A DNA stretch of 43,464 bases from Flavobacteriaceae bacterium (GTDB lineage Bacteria > Bacteroidota > Bacteroidia > Flavobacteriales > Flavobacteriaceae): NCBI GenBank assembly GCA_018672145.1, contig JABHGH010000006.1, positions 1 to 43,464 on the forward strand. Direction: 5' to 3'. The notes under the pieces were generated by a model. The model saw nothing but the letters and a program-made list of their open reading frames with translations. It ran no database searches and was not told where the DNA came from. The translations under genes were made by a program, and so were the position numbers. Within the stretch, counting starts at the first letter, position 1. Each line of letters starts with the position of its first letter. Positions 10,421-18,260 of this stretch are shown in pieces.

Positions 10421-13105
10421 CTAAAGGTTTTTATCTAGCTCTCTTCGTTTGTCATATTTTAAGTCTCTAAGGAAGCCGCTACGGACTCCAATAAAAAAGA
10501 ACCAAGATTGTCGATCACCAAAAGGTGTCCAGGCAAGATTCATGACCCAGCTATCTAAATCACGTTCTATTCTAAAGTTGGTGTATGTAACTCCCTTGTT
10601 TTTAAAATCATACCCAGTCGAGACACCTACGTCCCATTTTGGCGTTAAACCAACTTGACCAGATATCATCAAGGAGTTGTTTGAAATTTCTCTGTTTCGC
10701 TTTGCGTTGGCATAGGTCAAGCTATGACGTAAATTAATCTTCCAAGGAATTTTTGTTCGATAAAAAGTATCTTCTTCCTCTTTTTCAATGTCCTTTGTAC
10801 TACTTGACTCCGCAGTGAATTGCCGGTCGCTAAAATCCTCACTACCACCAAAGAGCGAATTACCTTCTTTTTGAATGTTTTGTGTAGAAGATGATTTTGG
10901 TGATGAGCCACTTGAGCTCTCAAAACGATATCCCCAGTTCATGTTTGCACTCGTCATTCGAAATAATGCCCCGCCATCATTGATGTTGAAGTCTGCAATT
11001 CTTCGTCCATTATTATCAATTGCGTAGGGGTCAAAAGTCGCTCCTAGATTGATGCTTATTTTGTTTTCCAATAACGGAATGACGGTTGACATACGAACAG
11101 GACTCCAATGAAGAGAATCAGCTTCTACATTGTAACTACTTGAAAAGTTTAAATTGTTGAGCAACTTAATCTTTTTCGGTTCCATTGTTAAGGAATCTTT
11201 GTCCCGCACTTTGGCTTCTATTCCATTTCGAACAGCAAAGTTTAATGATCTCGACTTGGTATTTCCAGGCTGCCCGTACATACTACCCTCAAAACGAGTG
11301 TAGTCTCTTGTGTTCCCTTCAGCATCAATGATATACTCATCATAATATTTTTCAAAACTTGGCGATTCACTGTAGCCCACATTTGCATTGATGACGTGGC
11401 GGATAGATTGAATTTTTGAATCCTCCTTAAAGTTAAATATTCCATACAAGGTCGTGCTCATACTAGCACTATAATTGTACTTATTAAACCTATCAAACCC
11501 CTGAATGGTGTCTTGAGCAACTGTAGCATCTAAAGAAGTCGAGTAATCATTTTTCTTTATCGTGTTGAAAACCCAAACGTCTTCATAATTACCTCCAACA
11601 CTGAAGTTAAAGTGTTTAGCGATTTTAAATGTTGTACTTAATGGGATTTGATGTCTGAATCCACTTTTTGCATCATCAAACATTTTTGATGTCAGAAAAT
11701 CGTCATCTGTCATTTGAAGGCGATTTTCCCCTCGTATGCTATATTGAAAATTTAAATTTTGGAGTATTCCCTTCTTAACTCCCGTTCTTTTAGCAAATGG
11801 GTAAATCCTTTCCATGCTTGCTTGAAAGCTGGGCAGCGTCATATTTACCGATTGAGTTCTTGTATTCTGACTATGTGAGGCAGATAAAGAAAAATTGACA
11901 GAAGGGTATTTAGGAAACGTTTTGGAATACGAAATCGAAGACGACAGCGTGTTGTTTAAGAAGTTGCCCGTGTTGATTTGATTAAGGGATTCTCTAAAGT
12001 AGGTACTACTTCCCAAGTTTACAGATGCCGAAAAACGACTATTGGGATTCGATTTTGCGTCTTTACTGTGTGACCATCTGAAATTGTAGATCGAGCTTTT
12101 TGAATAGTCTGGCAGCCCTCGTTCTCCTCTAATAAGGTTTTCAAACCGAAAAGCTAAATTTCCTCGGTATTTATAATTTCTTTTGTATGAGGACTCAACA
12201 CGTAAACCAAAGCTTCCATTGGTGTAGTAATCACCGAGAAGAGTTAAGTCAAAATAGTCGCTCGCTGCAATGTAGTATCCGCCATTTTGCATAAAATATC
12301 CACGCCTAAAATTCTCTCCTATGGTTGGGAATACAATGCCACTTTCTCTGTTTTGCGACATTGGAAAATAGGCAAATGGAAGATAAATTGGCGTAGGTAC
12401 ATCAGCGATGTAAAGCTGGTTTCCGCTTGCTATAATTTTTTTCTTTGGAACAAACTTTCCCTTTCGAATCCGAACATAATACTCCGGATCATCAACATTT
12501 TTTGAGGTGGTAATTCGAGCGTCTTTAATGAAATAAACGGAGTCATTCTCTTTTTTGGTGGCACGCGCTAACACATTCATGCCTTGCTGTTCGCTTCGGG
12601 AGTTCCAAATAATCGCTTTTTTGTTATTAAAATTAAATTTCAACGAGTCTGGAAACACTTGATTGCCGTTTTGTTTAAACGATGGAAACTGAACATATTG
12701 CCCCGTTGAGTCTTTTAGAGGCTTTGCAAAAACAATATTTGTATTATAATCGAGTTCAATAACACCTGACTTTAGCTCGGTGTCTTGATAATACAATTCG
12801 GCTTGATCGTACAGCATCATGACTTTGTTGGCGCGATCAATCGTGATGTAGCCGGCGGCATTTCTTTTGATCTTGTCAAGTAGTCGTGCTTGTTTGGCGG
12901 GTATACTGTCATTGACAGATGAAGAATCTATTTCTGATTTGTTTCCTGACTCGACAAGGTCTTGGGCAAACGCACAAAAAAAAGTCGACATAATAATCAA
13001 CAAGCAGGATGTAAGTCGAAATGATTGAATATGTATTACTTTTGTCAAAAGCCCCTTTTTGTGGAATTCAAAAATACGACTATTTTTTTGGGAAATATTG
13101 TTCAT
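10421..13105 (-). CDS. lptD: LptD-like LPS-assembly outer membrane protein
   Basis: 894 aa; OstA-like N-domain then large beta-barrel (YLPFAYFPMSQNRESGIVFPTIGENFRRGYFMQNGGYYIA); real start may be TTG at 13048, just before the signal peptide. Confidence 0.82.
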   Translation of the reverse strand: MNNISQKNSRIFEFHKKGLLTKVIHIQSFRLTSCLLIIMSTFFCAFAQDLVESGNKSEIDSSSVNDSIPAKQARLLDKIKRNAAGYITIDRANKVMMLYDQAELYYQDTELKSGVIELDYNTNIVFAKPLKDSTGQYVQFPSFKQNGNQVFPDSLKFNFNNKKAIIWNSRSEQQGMNVLARATKKENDSVYFIKDARITTSKNVDDPEYYVRIRKGKFVPKKKIIASGNQLYIADVPTPIYLPFAYFPMSQNRESGIVFPTIGENFRRGYFMQNGGYYIAASDYFDLTLLGDYYTNGSFGLRVESSYKRNYKYRGNLAFRFENLIRGERGLPDYSKSSIYNFRWSHSKDAKSNPNSRFSASVNLGSSTYFRESLNQINTGNFLNNTLSSSISYSKTFPKYPSVNFSLSASHSQNTRTQSVNMTLPSFQASMERIYPFAKRTGVKKGILQNLNFQYSIRGENRLQMTDDDFLTSKMFDDAKSGFRHQIPLSTTFKIAKHFNFSVGGNYEDVWVFNTIKKNDYSTSLDATVAQDTIQGFDRFNKYNYSASMSTTLYGIFNFKEDSKIQSIRHVINANVGYSESPSFEKYYDEYIIDAEGNTRDYTRFEGSMYGQPGNTKSRSLNFAVRNGIEAKVRDKDSLTMEPKKIKLLNNLNFSSSYNVEADSLHWSPVRMSTVIPLLENKISINLGATFDPYAIDNNGRRIADFNINDGGALFRMTSANMNWGYRFESSSGSSPKSSSTQNIQKEGNSLFGGSEDFSDRQFTAESSSTKDIEKEEEDTFYRTKIPWKINLRHSLTYANAKRNREISNNSLMISGQVGLTPKWDVGVSTGYDFKNKGVTYTNFRIERDLDSWVMNLAWTPFGDRQSWFFFIGVRSGFLRDLKYDKRRELDKNL

Positions 13106-14185
13106 TTACTTCTTGCGTTATCCTTTGTTGTGATCAGTTCAACAATGCTATACTCACAAAACACTGTTTCTAAGGACAAGTTTACTGTTGTTCTTGACGC
13201 TGGCCACGGAGGGAAAGACTCTGGTAATCGAGGAAATCAGTATTATGAAAAGCATATTGTTCTTAAAGTAGTACTCAAAATCGGTGCCATATTGAGTAAG
13301 GATCCTAACATTGACGTAATCTACACTCGAAAAAGTGATGTTTTTATTCCATTAAACAAACGGGCTGATATTGCAAATACTGCTAAAGCAGATTTGTTTG
13401 TTTCCATTCATTGTGACGCTCATACCTCCAATGCGTATGGTGCTGGAACTTTTGTTCTGGGATTGCATGAGAATGATCGAAATTTTAGAATTGCTCAAAA
13501 AGAGAATTCGGTGATTTTTCTCGAGGAAAATTACGAAAAGAAATACGACGGATTTGACCCCAATAATCCAGAGTCAGTAATCAGTTTAGTACTTATGCAA
13601 GAAACTTATCTCGACCAAAGTATTCAAGCAGCAAATACAATTCAGCAGAGTTTTGTTCAAAACCTAAAACGTAAAAATCGAACGGTAAAACAGGCAGGAT
13701 TTTTGGTTCTACGTAACACATATATGCCTAGTGTTTTGGTTGAACTTGGGTTTCTCACAAACAAAAAAGAGGGTGCTTATCTCAACTCTTCAAAAGGTCA
13801 AGAGGACATGAGTAAGGCCATATCGAAAGCGGTTTTGAGGTATAAAAAACTTTTAGAGTCTAACCTGCAAAATGAGATTGTTTTTGACAATTCATCCGAT
13901 GAGCCTAAAATTGATGAGACTTTTCAAGATTATATATTTCGTGTTCAAATTTCAGCCAGCAAAACTAAAGTGGAGGCAAAGTCATACAATTTTAAAGGGC
14001 TTTCTCCACTTACGAGGATCAAAAGCGGTACCCTACACAAGTATTTTCTTGGGAATGAAAAGTCTTATGAAGCGGCGCAATCCCTTAGGAAACAAGCTAT
14101 TGATCAGGGATTTAGCGGAAGTTTTGTGGTTGTGTTCAAAGGGGATCAGATTGTGCCGCTCTCAGATGTGTTAAAAAGAAATTAG
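13025..14185 (+). CDS. N-acetylmuramoyl-L-alanine amidase (Amidase_3) with SPOR-like C-terminal region
   Basis: 386 aa; VVLDAGHGGKDSGNRG, E at IVLK region, SIHCDAH, LVELGFLTN; C-terminal YIFRVQISAS...SGSFVVVFKG resembles SPOR. Confidence 0.92.
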   Translation: MNMYYFCQKPLFVEFKNTTIFLGNIVHLLLALSFVVISSTMLYSQNTVSKDKFTVVLDAGHGGKDSGNRGNQYYEKHIVLKVVLKIGAILSKDPNIDVIYTRKSDVFIPLNKRADIANTAKADLFVSIHCDAHTSNAYGAGTFVLGLHENDRNFRIAQKENSVIFLEENYEKKYDGFDPNNPESVISLVLMQETYLDQSIQAANTIQQSFVQNLKRKNRTVKQAGFLVLRNTYMPSVLVELGFLTNKKEGAYLNSSKGQEDMSKAISKAVLRYKKLLESNLQNEIVFDNSSDEPKIDETFQDYIFRVQISASKTKVEAKSYNFKGLSPLTRIKSGTLHKYFLGNEKSYEAAQSLRKQAIDQGFSGSFVVVFKGDQIVPLSDVLKRN

Positions 14186-14194
14186 ATCCTTCTT

Positions 14195-14223
14195 TTGCTA
14201 CCCAAATTATATGCTTATTTTTA
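14195..14223 (+). promoter_or_regulatory. Candidate Bacteroidota promoter for the MCE/Fe-S/bshA run
   Basis: TTG (14195-14197), 18-nt spacer, TATTTTTA (14216-14223), one mismatch to TAnnTTTG; about 19 nt upstream of the GTG start at 14243. Confidence 0.35.
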
Positions 14224-14242
14224 ACCCTTAAACGCTATCCTC

Positions 14243-15187
14243 GTGAAACTCTCAAAAGAAATCAAAACCGCAATATTTGTATTGACTGGTTTTGCCTTGT
14301 TTATCGTTGGGTTTAACTACCTCAAATCAAATGATATTTTTGTGCGGGATAATATTTTCCATGCTGTTTATGACAATGTAGAAGGGCTTATTGTGGGAAC
14401 GCCAGTGACCATTCATGGGCTTCAAGTTGGTGCCGTAGATAAAATTAATTTATTGCAAGGTAATAATGGTCTGTTGGTTCGTTTCCGAGTCGATGATCAA
14501 TATAGATTTTCAAAAAACAGCATCGTTAAAATCTATGAGGCAGGTTTGATTGGAGGTAAATCTTTGGCGATAGATCCCATGAATGATGGAGCATCAAGTG
14601 CTCAGTCGGGAGACACCTTACAGGGAATCATTGAACCGGGCCTTACCAAACTGGTGAATGACAAGCTCACTCCATTGCAAGATAAAATTGAAAGCATGAT
14701 TCATAACGCTGATTCTCTTTTACTGTCTTTCAATAACATTATTGACGCAAGTGCGCAACAACAAATCAAATCGTCAATTTCGGATTTAAATCTTGCGGCG
14801 TCTCATTTTAGTTCGATGAGCTCTTATTTAAACACCTCATTAACAGATGAAAATGGCAAACTGAAAAAAACATTTGACAACTTAGCGTTACTTTCTGATG
14901 ATTTGACTAAAGTTTCTTCGTCAATGACAAATGCCAACCTTGGCGCTACCTTTACTGACCTTGGTCATGCAGTCCAAGATTTATCAAGCATACTTGCAAA
15001 ATTAGATGAAGGGGAAGGCTCTTTGGGTAAGATCATCACTAAAGATGATTTGCACGACTCTTTGGAAGAGACTAATCAACAAATTCAACTGCTTTTGGAG
15101 GACATGCGTCTGAACCCAAAGCGTTATGTCCACTTTTCCCTTTTTGGAAAAAAGCAAGTAAAATACGAATCACCTGATCAACAATAA
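14243..15187 (+). CDS. MlaD/MCE family lipid-transport protein
   Basis: 314 aa, GTG start; N-terminal TM, GLIVGTPVTIHGLQVGAVDKI MCE signature. Confidence 0.92.
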   Translation: MKLSKEIKTAIFVLTGFALFIVGFNYLKSNDIFVRDNIFHAVYDNVEGLIVGTPVTIHGLQVGAVDKINLLQGNNGLLVRFRVDDQYRFSKNSIVKIYEAGLIGGKSLAIDPMNDGASSAQSGDTLQGIIEPGLTKLVNDKLTPLQDKIESMIHNADSLLLSFNNIIDASAQQQIKSSISDLNLAASHFSSMSSYLNTSLTDENGKLKKTFDNLALLSDDLTKVSSSMTNANLGATFTDLGHAVQDLSSILAKLDEGEGSLGKIITKDDLHDSLEETNQQIQLLLEDMRLNPKRYVHFSLFGKKQVKYESPDQQ

Positions 15188-15207
15188 ATATATAGACATC
15201 TGCCATA

Positions 15208-16521
15208 GTGAATAGTAGTAATGTAATTTTTGCGATATTATTTTTAATGGCTGTTGGTTTATTTACGCGTAATATTTTGCGAATTATCCGAAATATTAGA
15301 CTTGGCCATGCAATTGATCGATCAGATCGTAAATCTGACCGTTGGAAACACATGGCACGTCTTGCATTAGGACAATCTAAAATGACCGTGCGTCCTATCG
15401 CAGGCCTTTTGCATATTATTGTCTATGTAGGCTTTGTTGTCATTAACATTGAATTGTTGGAAATCATTCTTGATGGCTTTTTAGGAACACATCGTGTTTT
15501 GGCCCCTTATCTGGGAAGTGCCTATGACGTTCTTATTTCTGTTTTTGAGGTTTTTGCCCTATTGGTTATTGTTGCTGTGACTCTCTTTTGGCTTCGAAGA
15601 AACGCTCTGCGAATAAGCCGATTTTGGAAGCCTGAAATGAAAGGCTGGCCAAAAAAAGATGCGGATTATATTTTATATATCGAATTGGTGTTGATGTTTT
15701 TGTTTTTAACAATGAATGCATCTGATTTTTGGTTGCAACAATACAGTCAAGATGCTAGCTATGTTCAAGCAGGTCGTTTTCCTGTCAGTAGTTGGATTAC
15801 CCCCCTGTTTGATGGAATGCAAGTTTCGTCTGTGATTCTTGTTGAGCGTATTGCTTGGTGGATGCACATTATAGGTATTTTTGCTTTTTTGAATTATCTC
15901 TATTACTCTAAACACCTGCACATTCTGCTAGCCTTCCCGAATACCTTTTATGCAAATCTAAATCCCCTTGGTCGTTTTTCTCACTCTGAAACGGTTGCCA
16001 ATGAAGTAAAGCTCATGCTAGATCCGAGTGCCGATCCTTACGCAACACCATCACCAACTAGCGAGCCAAGTACTTTTGGCGCTGCAGATGTCACAGATTT
16101 ACATCGAGTCCAACTCCTTAACGCCTACAGTTGCACCGAATGTGGCCGTTGCACAGACGAATGCCCTGCAAATCAAACAGGTAAAAAACTATCCCCACGA
16201 AAAATCATGATGGACACTCGTGATCGTCTAGAAAGCGTTGGGAAGCTTTTAAACAAGGGGTTGCCGATTGACGACAATACTCTTCTTGACAATTATGTTT
16301 CAAGAGAAGAGCTATGGGCGTGTACCACATGCAACGCTTGTGTAGAGGCATGCCCAATTTCCATTGATCCACTATCGATCATAATGGACATGCGACAATA
16401 CTTGGTTATGGAGCAGTCATCAGCTCCAACTGAATTAAATGCAATGATGACTAATATTGAAAATAATGGAGCTCCTTGGCCTTTTAATCAACAAGATCGG
16501 TTAAAATGGAGCAAAGAATAA
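15208..16521 (+). CDS. Membrane (Fe-S)-binding protein: NarI/HdrE-like b-type cytochrome region fused to 2x[4Fe-4S] domain
   Basis: 437 aa, GTG start; His-bearing TM helices (GLLHIIVYVGF; WWMHIIGIFAFLNYLYYSKHLHIL) and CTECGRCTDECP / CTTCNACVEACP. Confidence 0.88.
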   Translation: MNSSNVIFAILFLMAVGLFTRNILRIIRNIRLGHAIDRSDRKSDRWKHMARLALGQSKMTVRPIAGLLHIIVYVGFVVINIELLEIILDGFLGTHRVLAPYLGSAYDVLISVFEVFALLVIVAVTLFWLRRNALRISRFWKPEMKGWPKKDADYILYIELVLMFLFLTMNASDFWLQQYSQDASYVQAGRFPVSSWITPLFDGMQVSSVILVERIAWWMHIIGIFAFLNYLYYSKHLHILLAFPNTFYANLNPLGRFSHSETVANEVKLMLDPSADPYATPSPTSEPSTFGAADVTDLHRVQLLNAYSCTECGRCTDECPANQTGKKLSPRKIMMDTRDRLESVGKLLNKGLPIDDNTLLDNYVSREELWACTTCNACVEACPISIDPLSIIMDMRQYLVMEQSSAPTELNAMMTNIENNGAPWPFNQQDRLKWSKE

Positions 16522-16530
16522 CAAATAATT

Positions 16531-16977
16531 ATGGAACAAAAAGACGTAGATAAATTATTAAGCGAGAAGCTAGAAAATGGCGAAAGTGTGAGTCCTGTGT
16601 TACCGGGTGGTGTCAAGAATTATTTGATTGATATTGATGGAACAATTTGTGATGACATTCCCAATGAAAATCCTGAAAGAATGGCCACTGCTCAGCTTTA
16701 TCCAGATGCTTTGAAAACTCTAAATAGATGGTATGACGAAGGGCACATTATTTGCTTTTTTACATCAAGAACGGAGGATCACAGAGAAGTAACCGAAGAA
16801 TGGCTAAAGACAAACGGCTTTCACTATCACAGTTTACTTATGGGTAAGCCACGTGGAGGAAACTACCATTGGATTGACAACCACCTTGTAAAAGCAACTC
16901 GCTACAATGGAAAGTTTACGGACTTAATTGACAAGGAAGTGACGATTCAAGTTTTTGACGATGGACAATATGACTAA
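16531..16977 (+). CDS. HAD-like phosphatase domain protein
   Basis: 148 aa; DIDGTICDD motif I, FFTSRTEDHREVTEEWL. Confidence 0.75.
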   Translation: MEQKDVDKLLSEKLENGESVSPVLPGGVKNYLIDIDGTICDDIPNENPERMATAQLYPDALKTLNRWYDEGHIICFFTSRTEDHREVTEEWLKTNGFHYHSLLMGKPRGGNYHWIDNHLVKATRYNGKFTDLIDKEVTIQVFDDGQYD

Positions 16978-17755
16978 TTCAGTACAAACCATGGCCGAAT
17001 GGAACCAGGCGGGTAAATCGCCTGAGGTTCTTTTTTGGGTTGGTTGTGCTGGGAGTTTTGATGACCGATCAAAGAAGATCACCAAAGCTTTTGTCGAATT
17101 ACTTCAACGAGCAAATGTCTCATTTGCTGTTTTGGGACCTGAGGAAAGTTGCAGTGGTGACCCAGCAAAAAGAGCAGGGAATGAATTTCTGTTTCAGATG
17201 CAGGCCTCTACTAATATTAAAACTCTAAACCGTTATAGCGTCAAGAAAATTGTAACAGCTTGCCCGCACTGCTTTAACACGATTAAGAATGAATATCCTC
17301 AGCTTGGTGGTACTTATGAGGTTTTGCATCATACCCAGTTTTTAAATCATTTGGTAGAGGAAGGTCGCTTAGAGATTGATGAAAATACTTATAAAGGTAA
17401 AAAGATCACGTTTCATGACCCTTGCTATCTAGGGCGTGCCAATAATGAGTATAATGCACCTAGATCACTTATCACAAAGTTAAAAGCCGAGTTGGTCGAA
17501 ATGAAGAGCTGTAAGGAAAAAGGTCTTTGCTGTGGCGCCGGTGGTGCACAAATGTTCAAAGATGCCGAAAAAGGGAATAAGGAGGTTAACATTGAACGAA
17601 CTGAGCAAGCGCTCGACACAAACACAGAAGTCATTGCAGCGGGTTGTCCTTTTTGCAACACGATGCTTCACGATGGTGTTAAAAACAAAGAAAAAGAGAG
17701 CAAAGTTGCTGTCATGGATGTTGCTCAATTGCTCGCACAAACCGAATCACTGTAA
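16955..17755 (+). CDS. (Fe-S)-binding protein with two CCG (heterodisulfide reductase subunit B/D-like) repeats
   Basis: 266 aa; GCAGSFDDR, ESCSG...TACPHCFNTI, GLCCGAGGAQMF...AAGCPFCNTM; overlaps preceding ORF by 23 nt. Confidence 0.9.
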   Translation: MTMDNMTNSVQTMAEWNQAGKSPEVLFWVGCAGSFDDRSKKITKAFVELLQRANVSFAVLGPEESCSGDPAKRAGNEFLFQMQASTNIKTLNRYSVKKIVTACPHCFNTIKNEYPQLGGTYEVLHHTQFLNHLVEEGRLEIDENTYKGKKITFHDPCYLGRANNEYNAPRSLITKLKAELVEMKSCKEKGLCCGAGGAQMFKDAEKGNKEVNIERTEQALDTNTEVIAAGCPFCNTMLHDGVKNKEKESKVAVMDVAQLLAQTESL

Positions 17756-17758
17756 GAG

Positions 17759-18241
17759 ATGCTTGTACCTTTTTCTCAATTACCTGACCACGCACGTATT
17801 TGGATATACCCATCCAATCGAAAATTTACTGACATTGAAATTTCTCAGCTCCACTCAGACGTTGAGCAATTTTTGGTAGAATGGACTGCGCATGGCTCGT
17901 CACTTCATGCAGGATACTGCATCCCGCACCATCAGTTTATTGTTCTTGCGCTTAACGAGGATGATCAAAAAGCAACGGGCTGCTCTATTGACAAGTCAGT
18001 ACACTTTATTCAATCGTTGGAACAATCGCTGGCGGTTACGTTGTTGGACAAAATGAATGTCAATTTTATTGAGAATGATGTAATTAAAACCATTGACCTA
18101 AAGGTTTTTAAGAAAAGGGCAAAGGCAAAAGGGATTTCTCCTAAAACGATAGTGTTTAACCATTTGGTTACGACCAAAGTTGATTTCGAAAATCATTGGG
18201 AGACTACTGCAGGTCAAAGTTGGCACTCTCGCTTCTTCTAG
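17759..18241 (+). CDS. Conserved protein of unknown function
   Basis: 160 aa; 3-nt gap after CCG protein; no Walker A or other recognised catalytic motif. Confidence 0.8.
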   Translation: MLVPFSQLPDHARIWIYPSNRKFTDIEISQLHSDVEQFLVEWTAHGSSLHAGYCIPHHQFIVLALNEDDQKATGCSIDKSVHFIQSLEQSLAVTLLDKMNVNFIENDVIKTIDLKVFKKRAKAKGISPKTIVFNHLVTTKVDFENHWETTAGQSWHSRFF

Positions 18242-18260
18242 CATTTTGTACATTTATAAG

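Noticed and set aside
13872-14174. 100-aa ORF within the amidase 3' end
   Set aside because: Alternate frame inside the SPOR-like region; no independent support
17532-17879. 115-aa plus-strand ORF
   Set aside because: Out-of-frame overlap across the CCG gene and its downstream neighbour, both with better-supported frames
18180-18260. N-terminal extension of the GH3 fusion
   Set aside because: Overlaps the upstream gene; signal peptide begins at ATG 18261
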